Made by a program: the position numbers and the translations under genes. From JAAXKN01 sp050258815 (lineage in GTDB: Bacteria; Bacteroidota; Ignavibacteria; Ignavibacteriales; SURF-24): DNA of 64,000 nt. The notes under the pieces are model-generated. The model made no database searches. It was not told the origin of the DNA and worked only from the letters and a program-made list of their open reading frames with translations. The stretch lies in NCBI GenBank assembly GCA_050258815.1, contig JBLMZM010000142.1, positions 1 to 64,000 of the forward strand. Reading direction: 5' to 3'. Below are positions 9,286 through 17,635 of the stretch, one piece after another. The number at the start of each line of letters is the position of its first letter. Positions within the stretch are counted from its first letter, which is position 1.

Positions 9286-12200
9286 TTCTTCTCCTCCGTA
9301 TAAGTATTTTTTAATCGGGCCAAATACGTAATATTGGGCCGGGTATTTAACTCTACGAGTACATGATAGCCTAAGTTGTGTTCCCTGTATCTGGTTATTA
9401 TGGAATCAGGGTCATTGGCGTCTCCAAACACAATTGCAGTTGAAGGACATGCCTGCTGGCAGGCGGTTACGACATCACTTCCCTTCACCTCCCTGTTTTC
9501 CTCAATTGCAGTTTGCCTTGCCTGCATTATTCTCTGTATACAGAATGTACATTTTTCCATTACACCGCGGGAACGCACTGTAACTTCAGGATTATATACC
9601 AATTCTGTGGGTTCCTGCTGATAATATCCCTCAGCAAAATGATCCCTGAAGTTAAAGAAGTTAAACCTCCTTACTTTATAAGGACAGTTGTTGGAACAAT
9701 ATCTTGTTCCAACACACCTGTTATAAACCATTTGATTTAGTCCATCAGGACTATGTGTAGTTGCAGCAACAGGACAAACATTTTCGCACGGGGCTGTGTC
9801 ACAATGCTGACACAACATTGGCTGGTTGTAAACAGCAGGCTCCTCAGCAGTCCCTGAATAGTATCTGTCGACCCTGAACCAATGCATAATTCTTCCCTTA
9901 TCAACCTGCTCTTTGCCGACTACCGGAATATTATTTTCCACGTCACACGCAACAACACAGGCATTGCAGCCTATACATTTATTCAGGTCGATTCCCATTG
10001 CCCATTTAACGCCAACGTATTCCGGATTCTTATTAATACTGAGCTGTTCACGCGGTTCCTTTTCCAGGAATTCCGGATTCTTCTTATATTCATCAACCGT
10101 TCCTCCCCTTATAATTCCCCGCTTTTTATGCATGTCAGTAAGTCTTGTATCATCGAGTGAATTTTGCTCCTGTGTGCTTACTAGTTTATATGAACCGGGC
10201 ACCTTTCTGACATTTACTGCATAAATGAAAGGACTAATTGAAGCATCTTTACTAATTAGCATATTGGCATTTGTACCTACATTGCTGCCTACGTCCCCCG
10301 CCCGTGTTCTGCCATAACCCAATTCTATGGCGACTACTTTTTCAGCCATTCCCGGCTGAATGAACACAGGAAATTCCTGCAGTCTGTTTCCAACTGTCAC
10401 TTCAACTTTGTCATTATAATCTACCCCAAGTTGTTTCGCCATTTCCGGGGATACTGCAGCATAATTATCCCAAACAACCTTTGAAACGGGATGGGGTAAT
10501 TCCTGGAGCCAACCGTTGTTTGCGTACTTTCCATCACCGATAGAATAATTTTCCTTTAGCAGAAGGACATAATCTTCTGAAACCGTCTTTGCAGTTATTG
10601 AGGCCAGTGCCTCTGTCCTGAAGTTTCCCGGAGCAGATACACTGGGAGGCGTAACTACCACGCCGTTTTCGAGTGAAGTCAGCCAAAAGGTCTTAAAATC
10701 CAGCGGTGAAGCCGAGGCTGTGAACAGTCCCTTTTCCCAATTACTCATCAGGTAGTCGTGGTAAATGGTATCCTTGTAGGAGTTCTTGTTGCCTGAGGCC
10801 CATACCAGCAAGACAGCTTCTTTTTGCCGTGTAGAGTACAAAGGATAAATTACAGGCTGCTGCAGACTGTAAATTCCTGTCCTTGTATTATAATCCCCCC
10901 AGGATTCAAGCGAATGATTAATCGGCATCACATATTTGCACAGGGCGGAAGTTTCATTTTCCTGCTCCGTCAATGATACTGAGAAAGGAACATTCTGGAG
11001 TGCCTTCTCATATCCGTAATCTGCAGGTAAATGAAATACAGGATTAGTATCATAGTGAATGACAACATCAATAGTCTTATTGTTCATCTTCACAATAAGG
11101 CTTTCCCAGTCACTTTTTCCAGTAATTTCTGAATATGTTATATTAGCGCGGTCATTAACATAAAGTTTGTTGTTACCAAGCATCTCATTCAATGCGTTAA
11201 CGGCAATATGTACATCCTCAGGAAGTTTACCCCCTGCATGCACAATTGCGGCCCCCCTGTTATTTATAAGGTCAGTTACCAGATGATTAATGACATCCCC
11301 CGGAAGCTTGTGTTTCTGTACAAAATCTTCCAGTGCATAGTTTTGGTTGGTCCTTATATTGCTGCCCGTTTTCCTGCTTATTTCATCTATCAGCGATAAT
11401 ACGAATTCCAGTTGTGCATCAGGCCTGAGCCTCAGCCTGTAATCTGCATTCATACCGGTAGCACTCATTGCGCTTTCAACCGAATAGAAGCGGCTGAAAT
11501 CCTTGTTGCTGAAACCATCCTTGCCCTGAGCATAAAGTCTGATATTTTCGATATGATGCCCCTCTGCTGCAAGGAAATCAGATTCAAGTGCAACAATAAT
11601 CTTTGCTTCGTTCCATCTGATCAGAGGTGCATATCCTGCGCCATAAGATTTTGTCCAGGCGTTATTACGGAACTGATCATTGAAGAACTCATATGAATAA
11701 ATCTTTACTGTCGGATATCGTGATATAAGCTCATCAAATACTTTTTTTGCCGTGGGTGAGGAAATGGTATTAGTAATTATGGCTATTTCTTTTCCGCTGC
11801 CAGAGCTTTTTTCAAGTTCAGAAATGATCGCCCCATCAGCATCCTGCCAGGAGATTCCTGAAGAAACTCCTCCCGAGAACCTGAGTGGTGTTCTAAGTCT
11901 GTTCGGATCATATAAGTTTATTACGCTTGCCTGACCAATTGCACAGATCTTGCCCTGGTTAACCGGGTGATCAGGATTCCCATCCACCTTAATCGGCCTG
12001 CCCTCACGGGTCTTCACCAATATACCGCAGGCTTTTGAGCAGCCGGTGCAGGTTGAAGCATACAAGTTTGCAATTCCAGGGGTTACCTCTTCAGGCTTTT
12101 TATTATAGGGAATTATTTCACCTTTATCCCTGTAGTTTGTACATGAGGCAGCGGCAAAAGCCACTGAAGCACTTAACAAGGCCAAAAATTTTCTTCTTGA

Positions 12201-12356
12201 TACGCCCGATATTTCTGATAGCTCAAAATCATCGGTAACTCCCTTCATAAACTCATTTGCATTTGCTTCAAATGATTCAGGATCATTAGCAAGCTCTTTT
12301 AGACTCCTCCAGTAATTAGGGTCTTTTCCGGATAGTTCGTTTTTTGAATTTCTCAT
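9282..12356 (-). CDS. actB: Alternative complex III iron-sulfur/molybdopterin-like subunit ActB
   Basis: Periplasmic subunit of alternative complex III, 1024 aa from ATG 12356; this start follows the small upstream gene by 4 bases and has AGGAAAGG before it. The N-terminus holds a twin-arginine signal, S-R-R-K-F-L-A-L-L (Arg54-Arg55), ending at a lipobox-like A-A-S-C (Cys72), so it is probably exported folded and lipid-anchored. A large molybdopterin-oxidoreductase-like domain follows. The C-terminal ferredoxin-like domain (about 790-970) carries cysteine groups such as C-I-G-C-N-A-C, C-Q-H-C-D-T-A-P-C and C-T-F-C for several Fe-S clusters. In characterised complexes this subunit binds no molybdenum cofactor. 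Confidence 0.95.
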   Translation of the reverse strand: MRNSKNELSGKDPNYWRSLKELANDPESFEANANEFMKGVTDDFELSEISGVSRRKFLALLSASVAFAAASCTNYRDKGEIIPYNKKPEEVTPGIANLYASTCTGCSKACGILVKTREGRPIKVDGNPDHPVNQGKICAIGQASVINLYDPNRLRTPLRFSGGVSSGISWQDADGAIISELEKSSGSGKEIAIITNTISSPTAKKVFDELISRYPTVKIYSYEFFNDQFRNNAWTKSYGAGYAPLIRWNEAKIIVALESDFLAAEGHHIENIRLYAQGKDGFSNKDFSRFYSVESAMSATGMNADYRLRLRPDAQLEFVLSLIDEISRKTGSNIRTNQNYALEDFVQKHKLPGDVINHLVTDLINNRGAAIVHAGGKLPEDVHIAVNALNEMLGNNKLYVNDRANITYSEITGKSDWESLIVKMNNKTIDVVIHYDTNPVFHLPADYGYEKALQNVPFSVSLTEQENETSALCKYVMPINHSLESWGDYNTRTGIYSLQQPVIYPLYSTRQKEAVLLVWASGNKNSYKDTIYHDYLMSNWEKGLFTASASPLDFKTFWLTSLENGVVVTPPSVSAPGNFRTEALASITAKTVSEDYVLLLKENYSIGDGKYANNGWLQELPHPVSKVVWDNYAAVSPEMAKQLGVDYNDKVEVTVGNRLQEFPVFIQPGMAEKVVAIELGYGRTRAGDVGSNVGTNANMLISKDASISPFIYAVNVRKVPGSYKLVSTQEQNSLDDTRLTDMHKKRGIIRGGTVDEYKKNPEFLEKEPREQLSINKNPEYVGVKWAMGIDLNKCIGCNACVVACDVENNIPVVGKEQVDKGRIMHWFRVDRYYSGTAEEPAVYNQPMLCQHCDTAPCENVCPVAATTHSPDGLNQMVYNRCVGTRYCSNNCPYKVRRFNFFNFRDHFAEGYYQQEPTELVYNPEVTVRSRGVMEKCTFCIQRIMQARQTAIEENREVKGSDVVTACQQACPSTAIVFGDANDPDSIITRYREHNLGYHVLVELNTRPNITYLARLKNTYTEEKK

Positions 12357-12360
12357 CCCT

Positions 12361-12555
12361 TTAACCTTTCCTATTCCTTTTAACTGCAAGTGGGTGTTCA
12401 AAGACCTTAATTGTCTTTTTTAACTCATTCTGTTTTTTAATACCGGGAATGATTTTATCCAAAGGCAGTGCAGTTATAACTAAAAAGCCAGCAATACCTT
12501 TACCTAGTTTTCCAAAGAAATTCCTGCGTGGAATAATTCTTATTTTATTCTGCAT
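12361..12555 (-). CDS. Small twin-arginine-type protein between actA and actB
   Basis: An uncharacterised 64-aa protein. It begins 13 bases after the actA stop, with GAGGAAA eight bases before its ATG, and ends 4 bases before actB, so it fits the operon exactly. The sequence has P-R-R-N-F-F-G-K-L-G near the N-terminus, then a hydrophobic stretch (residues 18-30) like a Tat signal or anchor. The tail is basic, with V-F-E-H-P-L-A-V-K-R. It could be a membrane-anchored accessory subunit of alternative complex III. It has no motif for a cofactor. Reality as a gene is well supported; function is inferred from position only. Confidence 0.72.
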   Translation of the reverse strand: MQNKIRIIPRRNFFGKLGKGIAGFLVITALPLDKIIPGIKKQNELKKTIKVFEHPLAVKRNRKG

Positions 12556-12568
12556 ATTAGTATTTCCT

Positions 12569-13138
12569 CTATCGGTGACAGGCGAAACAATTAACGGGTC
12601 CCTTTTTAATCTCTTTAACATAGGATACCATCTGAGGTGCATTCCTATGGCAATTCAGACAGGCAGACATAACAAAACTATTCATCTGGGCAACAACGTC
12701 CATGTTCTGGACCTCACCATGACAGCTTTGGCATTTGATTCCGCGGTTGACGTGCACGCTGTGATTGAAATAAGCAAAATCAGGCACTTTATGGATTCTC
12801 TTCCACGGCACCAGCTTACCCTCTTCATAGTATTTTGTTAGTTTAATTATTTCAGGTCTGTCCTTTCTGGCGATTGAATGGCAGTTCATGCATGTACTGA
12901 CTGAAGGGATCATTGCATGCCTGGACTTATCGGCACCCGTATGACAGTATTTACAATCAATTGCCATTGTACCGGCGTGCAGTTTGTGAGAGAATTTGAT
13001 GGGTTGTTCAGGACCATACCCAACACCATCTCTTTCAGGCCTGGAGATATAGTAGGTCAGCACGAATGAAGTTAAGATCACAAATAGTGTTATCGGCAAC
13101 CGGATCTTTAATGTATAGTCGAGTACAGTTTTTTTCAT
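12569..13138 (-). CDS. actA: Pentaheme cytochrome c subunit ActA of alternative complex III
   Basis: Multiheme cytochrome that takes electrons from the ActB clusters and passes them to a cytochrome c or directly to the oxidase. It is 189 aa, with one N-terminal membrane anchor (about 13-31) and five CxxCH motifs at residues 62-66, 83-87, 136-140, 160-164 and 184-188. The last motif ends one residue before the stop. Several extra His residues (F-S-H-K-L-H, F-N-H-S-V-H) can be distal heme ligands. It is the first gene of the operon; its promoter should lie in 13139-13446. Confidence 0.94.
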   Translation of the reverse strand: MKKTVLDYTLKIRLPITLFVILTSFVLTYYISRPERDGVGYGPEQPIKFSHKLHAGTMAIDCKYCHTGADKSRHAMIPSVSTCMNCHSIARKDRPEIIKLTKYYEEGKLVPWKRIHKVPDFAYFNHSVHVNRGIKCQSCHGEVQNMDVVAQMNSFVMSACLNCHRNAPQMVSYVKEIKKGPVNCFACHR

Positions 13139-13446
13139 TTTCTTCCTAATTTATAGATTTGAGAAAGTATCAACCTATATTAAAAAAAATGGCGTTCTGT
13201 GACTGGGAATAACCGACTTATAATAGTATTTTAAATTTGAAATGTAAGTTCCGGATTTTAGACCTGATTTTTTTTTCCTTTTAAGACATCATAATGATAT
13301 CTTAGATTTTGCCCTCAATTTTCCAAATACCGGAAACTTATTTTAAGATAAAAAAATAGTATAAAAAATCAAAGCTTATATGCAGAAAAATAAAATTAAG
13401 AGTTTTTAAGTATATGAAGGTTCGTCTGTGGAAATAACGTGGGGTT
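13139..13446. other. Intergenic region upstream of the respiratory operon
   Basis: About 308 bases, very AT-rich, between the YwqK-like gene and actA. It must hold the leftward promoter of the act-cox operon and the 3' end of the YwqK-like transcript. I see several A and T runs and a loosely paired TTCCGG/CCGGAA (near 13249 and 13330), but no clear -35/-10 pair, terminator, RNA gene or small reading frame with a ribosome-binding site. Confidence 0.5.
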
Positions 13447-13845
13447 TCAGTCAGTAAGATTGTTGGATAGTAAATTCCCTGATTTATCGAATTCTTTGCG
13501 AACTGTTAAAGCACCATCCTTATAGTAACGTTCACTTTTCACTTCACCGGTTTCGTAGTACCATTTTGAGAGGCCATGCAGCTGATTGTCTTTATAGAAT
13601 TCACGGGCTTTCAGCTTACCCGATTCATAATAGTAGTTGGCAATTCCTTCGAGTTTTCCATTCTTATGATAGGTTTCAAGTTTGATGTTGCCGTTGGCAT
13701 AATACCATTTCTTAATACCTTCATTAAGAAACTCATCCTGGGAGCTGTCTCCTGATGTTTTTTCACTTGGGTGCATGCCATTGATAAAGGAGTAAATCCT
13801 CAATTTAGAATAGTTCCTGATTCTTTTTCCAATGCTAAAGATCAT
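13447..13845 (-). CDS. YwqK/MORN-like repeat protein
   Basis: A 132-aa protein of unknown role. From about residue 42 it is made of four tandem repeats of roughly 20 residues with the pattern K-W-Y-Y-x-x-G-x-(I/L/V)-K-x-E-x-x-(Y/F)-K-(D/N)-G. This is the repeat of the YwqK antitoxin-like/MORN_2 family, which folds as a beta-hairpin ladder. The first 40 residues are basic and then polar, with no clear signal peptide. The start could also be Met24. Despite the YwqK name there is no toxin gene next to it, so a toxin-antitoxin role is not supported here. Confidence 0.75.
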   Translation of the reverse strand: MIFSIGKRIRNYSKLRIYSFINGMHPSEKTSGDSSQDEFLNEGIKKWYYANGNIKLETYHKNGKLEGIANYYYESGKLKAREFYKDNQLHGLSKWYYETGEVKSERYYKDGALTVRKEFDKSGNLLSNNLTD

Positions 13846-14031
13846 ATTCCCATCTTAAATTAGTGATACCAAACCGAACTTGTGGAATCTATAATATTAT
13901 AGTTTTAATTTCAACAGAAATCTTCACGATACCCAATATGCACAGGTTGACCCTCAATACGGGAATTACAAAAGGAAGGTATCATTAATGAATAACAATC
14001 CGTTAATACAAAATGAGAGGATGACAAATTA

Positions 14032-15012
14032 TCAGTTTTTTCTTTCTGTTATAAAATCCACCAATGAAGCCAGTGCAATTCTTCCTGCAGAATCCGGGAA
14101 AAGATCAAGCTGTTCTTTGGCCTGTTCGGAATATCGGCTGGCAGTCTCAACTGCATATTCAATTCCCCTATATTCCTTGACAAAATCCATTACTTTTTTA
14201 ATATCATCTTTTTTATCGGCGTGTTTGACAATCTTCAATATTTTGCCGGCTTCATCCTTCCCGGCCTGTTTGAGAGAATAAATAAGAGGCAGAGTAATTT
14301 TCTTTTCCTTAATATCGCCTCCCAGGGGTTTTCCAATTATGCTGGAGCTACCGATATAATCGAGTATGTCATCTCTTATCTGGAAAGCAATACCGATATT
14401 CTCGCCAAATTTCTGCATCGCCGCGTGTAATTTAATATCGTCCGTGGCACTAACAGCTCCAATTTCACAGCAGGTCGCCAGAAGAGAAGCAGTTTTATCA
14501 GAGATTATTTTAAAGTATGTATCCTCGTCAATATCAAGTTTCCGGGTCTTATTTATCTGCAGCAGTTCCCCTTCCGACATACGTCTTACCGCATCAGTAA
14601 CGATACCCAGAAAATCAAAGTCCTTACCTTCAACAGCTATCATCAGTCCGCGGGATAACAGGTAGTCGCCCATAAGCACAGCTATCTTGTTCTTCCAGAT
14701 TGCATTAATAGAAGGAAATCCCCTTCTTTTATCTGCATTATCCACCACATCATCGTGAACCAGAGTTGCCGTATGAAGCAGCTCAACCAGAATGGCTCCC
14801 CTGTAACTTCTTTCATTAACTCCGCCAGCTACTTTAGCAGACAAGAGGACTAAAAGGGGGCGTATCTTTTTCCCCTTTTGTTTAAGAATGAACTTTGTCA
14901 CCAGATCCACTAATCCAACGTTCGATTTAAGTGACTTTTTAAAAAGTTCATTAAAACGGTTTAACTCTTCCTTAATCGGATAACTGATATCAGATAATTG
15001 AGACTTAATCAA
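14032..15012 (-). CDS. Polyprenyl diphosphate synthase (IspB/HepT type)
   Basis: A trans-prenyltransferase that extends farnesyl diphosphate with isopentenyl units, most likely to make the menaquinone side chain used by the respiratory chain encoded at the left of the window. It is 326 aa. The first aspartate-rich motif D-D-V-V-D-N-A-D-K-R-R begins at Asp87; the second is D-D-I-L-D-Y near residue 215; the G-K-K-I-R-P lysine/arginine motif is at 47-52. The TTG start overlaps the tatC stop as TTGA with AAGGA upstream, so the two are translationally coupled. Chain length cannot be read with confidence. Confidence 0.92.
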   Translation of the reverse strand: MIKSQLSDISYPIKEELNRFNELFKKSLKSNVGLVDLVTKFILKQKGKKIRPLLVLLSAKVAGGVNERSYRGAILVELLHTATLVHDDVVDNADKRRGFPSINAIWKNKIAVLMGDYLLSRGLMIAVEGKDFDFLGIVTDAVRRMSEGELLQINKTRKLDIDEDTYFKIISDKTASLLATCCEIGAVSATDDIKLHAAMQKFGENIGIAFQIRDDILDYIGSSSIIGKPLGGDIKEKKITLPLIYSLKQAGKDEAGKILKIVKHADKKDDIKKVMDFVKEYRGIEYAVETASRYSEQAKEQLDLFPDSAGRIALASLVDFITERKN

Positions 15013-15758
15013 GACTTCCTTTGTGACATTTTAGAAACGAATATACTTATTTCATATAAAAAAACCAAAGGCACGGCTAAAACTAGTTGAGAAACAGGAT
15101 CAGTACCAGGCGTTAGAAAGGCTGAGAGGATCATTATAACCACAATTGCATGTTTTCTATAATGCTTCATCAGCCGGGGTTTTAAGATGCCAATTTTAGA
15201 GAGGAAAAATGAAAGCATTGGAAGTTCGAACACAACTCCTGCACCCAGCATAATGCTGACAATAATGGATAAATACTCATCCACTGCAAAATTATTTTCA
15301 ATAGCCTTAGTACCGAAACTGGCGGCAAATCCAAACGTCATGGGAAGCATGACAAAATACGCAAAAGCAATACCAGCTAAAAAGCAGAATGTTGTAAACA
15401 ATACAATTGCACTGATATACTTTTTTTCACTTTGCCTTAAAGCAGGTTCAATAAATTTCCAGAGCTGGTAGATAAGGTTAGGGAGGCTAAGTACGGCTCC
15501 CCCAACCAAAGCTATTTCAAAGTACAGCATTATCTGTCCAAACGGACGCAGATTCTGGAGCTTGATCCCTGCCTTAAGGGCAGGGGCAAGCAGAATTTTA
15601 GTTATAAGGAAATCACTAAAAACCCAGCAAATGATGGTCCCAATAACAACACCAATCATTGCATAAATAATACGCCATCTCAGCTCCTCAAGATGATCGA
15701 GGAATGACATTTCTCCAGGTTCGTGAATTTTATCTTCTGTAAAGGTTGTATCTTCCAA
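15009..15758 (-). CDS. tatC: Sec-independent protein translocase TatC
   Basis: Core receptor of the twin-arginine translocase, which exports folded proteins such as ActB. It has six membrane helices and the conserved N-terminal motif F-L-D-H-L-E-E-L-R. The start is uncertain. An ATG at 15710 gives M-S-F-L-D-H-L-E-E-L-R directly, whereas TTG at 15758 adds an acidic 16-residue leader that looks protein-like; neither has a convincing ribosome-binding site. A farther TTG at 15794 lies in the loop of a hairpin and is unlikely. No tatA gene is seen in the window. Confidence 0.92.
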   Translation of the reverse strand: MEDTTFTEDKIHEPGEMSFLDHLEELRWRIIYAMIGVVIGTIICWVFSDFLITKILLAPALKAGIKLQNLRPFGQIMLYFEIALVGGAVLSLPNLIYQLWKFIEPALRQSEKKYISAIVLFTTFCFLAGIAFAYFVMLPMTFGFAASFGTKAIENNFAVDEYLSIIVSIMLGAGVVFELPMLSFFLSKIGILKPRLMKHYRKHAIVVIMILSAFLTPGTDPVSQLVLAVPLVFLYEISIFVSKMSQRKS

Positions 15759-15785
15759 AACAATTATTTTTAAAATTATATATAG

Positions 15786-15802
15786 CGGAATCAAAGATTC
15801 CG
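15786..15802 (-). terminator. Short hairpin between glyA and tatC
   Basis: A 7-bp perfect stem (CGGAATC/GATTCCG) with a 3-base loop lies 11 bases after the glyA stop on the leftward strand. It is followed by an A/T-rich stretch but no clean run of T. It may be a weak terminator or an mRNA-stability hairpin between glyA and tatC. Confidence 0.35.
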
Positions 15803-15812
15803 GATCAATGAA

Positions 15813-17126
15813 TTACCTGTAATTGATAGTACTATTCAGTTCAGGATATAAAGGGAATCCGGAACAGAGATTTTTTACATCAGCTTTAATGCCTGCAAGT
15901 ACGGCTTCATTCTCCGAATTGTTGATAGCCTTATCAATTAGTTTAGCTATTTGTTTCATATCTTCTTCTTTCATACCCCGTGTGGTAACAGCAGGAGTTC
16001 CAATTCTAATACCACTGGTTACAAAAGGGCTCCTTTTGTCAAAGGGCACCATGTTCTTATTGACTGTAATGCCAGCCAGACCCAGTGCATTTTCAGCCTG
16101 CTTTCCGGTAATGTTTTTATTAGTAAGATCCACAAGCATCAAATGGTTATCCGTGCCGCCGGAGACAATATCGTATCCCATTCCGATCAGCTCACCTGCA
16201 AGTGTTTTGGAATTTGAAATAATCTGCTGAGCATACTCTTTGAAGGAATCCTGTAAAGCTTCACCAAAAGCCACAGCCTTTGCCATAATTATGTGCATCA
16301 ATGGCCCGCCCTGAATACCCGGCATTACCATACTATCGAATATTTCAGACATTAACTTCAGGCGATCACCCTTTAGTGTTTTTATTCCGAGTGGATTCTC
16401 TTTGTCCTTGCCGACCAATATTATTCCACCGCGGGGTCCTCTCAGGGTTTTATGTGTAGTTGAAGTTACAACATCACAGTATGGTAACGGATTATTCAGC
16501 AACCCCTTGGCGATAAGTCCTGCAGGATGTGCCATATCCATCATAAGCAGAGCGCCGACAGAATCCGCTATTTCCCTGAACTTTGCATAATCCCATTCTC
16601 TTGAATAAGCACTTGCACCCATTATAATGAGTTTGGGTTTTTCTTTTTTTGCCAGATCGGCAATTTGATCATAATCCAGCATCCTGGTAGTTTCGTTCAG
16701 CGAATAAGATACGGCCCGGTATATCTGTCCGGAAAAGTTAACCGGTGACCCATGTGTCAGATGCCCGCCATGAGCCAAATTTAGACCCAAAATGGTATCT
16801 CCGGGATGGAGCAAGGTCATATATACAGCCATATTAGCCTGTGAGCCGCTATGCGGTTGAACATTAGCATATTCTGCTCCGAAAAGTTTTTTCAGCCTCT
16901 CACGGGCAATATTTTCGGCCATATCAACATATTCACATCCTCCGTAATATCTTTTCCCAGGATATCCCTCGGCATATTTGTTTGTAAGAACCGAACCGGC
17001 GGCTTCTAAAACTGCCTGACTGACAAAGTTTTCGGAAGCAATCAGTTCAAGGTTATTCTGCTGTCGTGAAAGTTCCAGATTGGCAACTTCAAATATTTCA
17101 CTGTCGTTTTGTAAGAAATTCATCAT
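15813..17126 (-). CDS. glyA: Serine hydroxymethyltransferase
   Basis: PLP enzyme that interconverts serine and glycine while charging tetrahydrofolate with a one-carbon unit. It is 437 aa, normal for the bacterial family. The PLP lysine is Lys226 in T-S-T-T-H-K-T-L-R-G-P; H-P-A-G-L and H-S-G-S-Q-A-N are further family motifs. Two adjacent ATG codons make the start ambiguous by one residue. It follows rpiB after 44 bases and is probably in the glgA-to-ispB transcription unit. Confidence 0.97.
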   Translation of the reverse strand: MMNFLQNDSEIFEVANLELSRQQNNLELIASENFVSQAVLEAAGSVLTNKYAEGYPGKRYYGGCEYVDMAENIARERLKKLFGAEYANVQPHSGSQANMAVYMTLLHPGDTILGLNLAHGGHLTHGSPVNFSGQIYRAVSYSLNETTRMLDYDQIADLAKKEKPKLIIMGASAYSREWDYAKFREIADSVGALLMMDMAHPAGLIAKGLLNNPLPYCDVVTSTTHKTLRGPRGGIILVGKDKENPLGIKTLKGDRLKLMSEIFDSMVMPGIQGGPLMHIIMAKAVAFGEALQDSFKEYAQQIISNSKTLAGELIGMGYDIVSGGTDNHLMLVDLTNKNITGKQAENALGLAGITVNKNMVPFDKRSPFVTSGIRIGTPAVTTRGMKEEDMKQIAKLIDKAINNSENEAVLAGIKADVKNLCSGFPLYPELNSTINYR

Positions 17127-17170
17127 AGTTTTACTTCAATTTTATTTTTAAAATTTTATCACTGCAGCGT

Positions 17171-17611
17171 TTAGGAGTTAATCTCCTGTTCAATTTTGTT
17201 TATGCGTCTCAGATGCCTTCCCCCTTCAAATTCGGAGTTCAGCCATGCATCAACTATTTTCAGCAGGTTTTTTTCCTCAATGAATTGTTCTGATAAAGCC
17301 AGGAAATTAGAATTGTTGTGCTGAACCGAAAGACTTGCCATAGTTTCGTTCAAAACAAGAGCAGCCCTGATGCCTTTAACCTTATTGGCAACTATTGATA
17401 CTCCAATCCCGCTTCCGCAAACCCCGATTGCCTTATCTGCTCTTCCTTCAGAAACATCTTCAGCCGCCGGACGTATGAAATCAGGGTAATCAGCTGATTC
17501 TTCCGAAAAAGTACCGTGGTCTATAACTTCATACCCGTTTTCTCTCAAATGGTTTTTTATTATCTCTTTATAACGGAATCCTGCGTGGTCAGAACCTAAT
17601 GCTATTTTCAT
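17171..17611 (-). CDS. rpiB: Ribose 5-phosphate isomerase B
   Basis: Interconverts ribulose 5-phosphate and ribose 5-phosphate in the pentose phosphate pathway. It is 146 aa from ATG 17611, which gives the canonical M-K-I-A-L-G-S-D-H-A-G N-terminus; an ATG three codons earlier is possible. The catalytic cysteine is in G-V-C-G-S-G-I-G, and the phosphate-binding Asn-Lys region follows (N-K-V-K-G-I-R-A). It is preceded by the outer-membrane protein gene at a 24-base distance and followed by glyA, an arrangement seen in several Bacteroidetes/Chlorobi. Confidence 0.95.
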   Translation of the reverse strand: MKIALGSDHAGFRYKEIIKNHLRENGYEVIDHGTFSEESADYPDFIRPAAEDVSEGRADKAIGVCGSGIGVSIVANKVKGIRAALVLNETMASLSVQHNNSNFLALSEQFIEEKNLLKIVDAWLNSEFEGGRHLRRINKIEQEINS

Positions 17612-17635
17612 AATATCCATCCTGTAATCTAAAGT

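Noticed and set aside
12449..12841. Rightward 130-codon frame opposite actA
   Set aside because: It lies across the five heme codons of actA and the small Tat-type gene. No ribosome-binding site or family is seen, so it is a shadow frame.
13447..13845. YwqK-like protein as half of a toxin-antitoxin pair
   Set aside because: No toxin-like gene lies on either side; the neighbours are respiratory and isoprenoid genes.
15759..15794. Upstream TTG start of tatC at 15794
   Set aside because: The codon sits in the loop of a hairpin after glyA, has no ribosome-binding site, and would add a hydrophobic N-terminus not seen in TatC.
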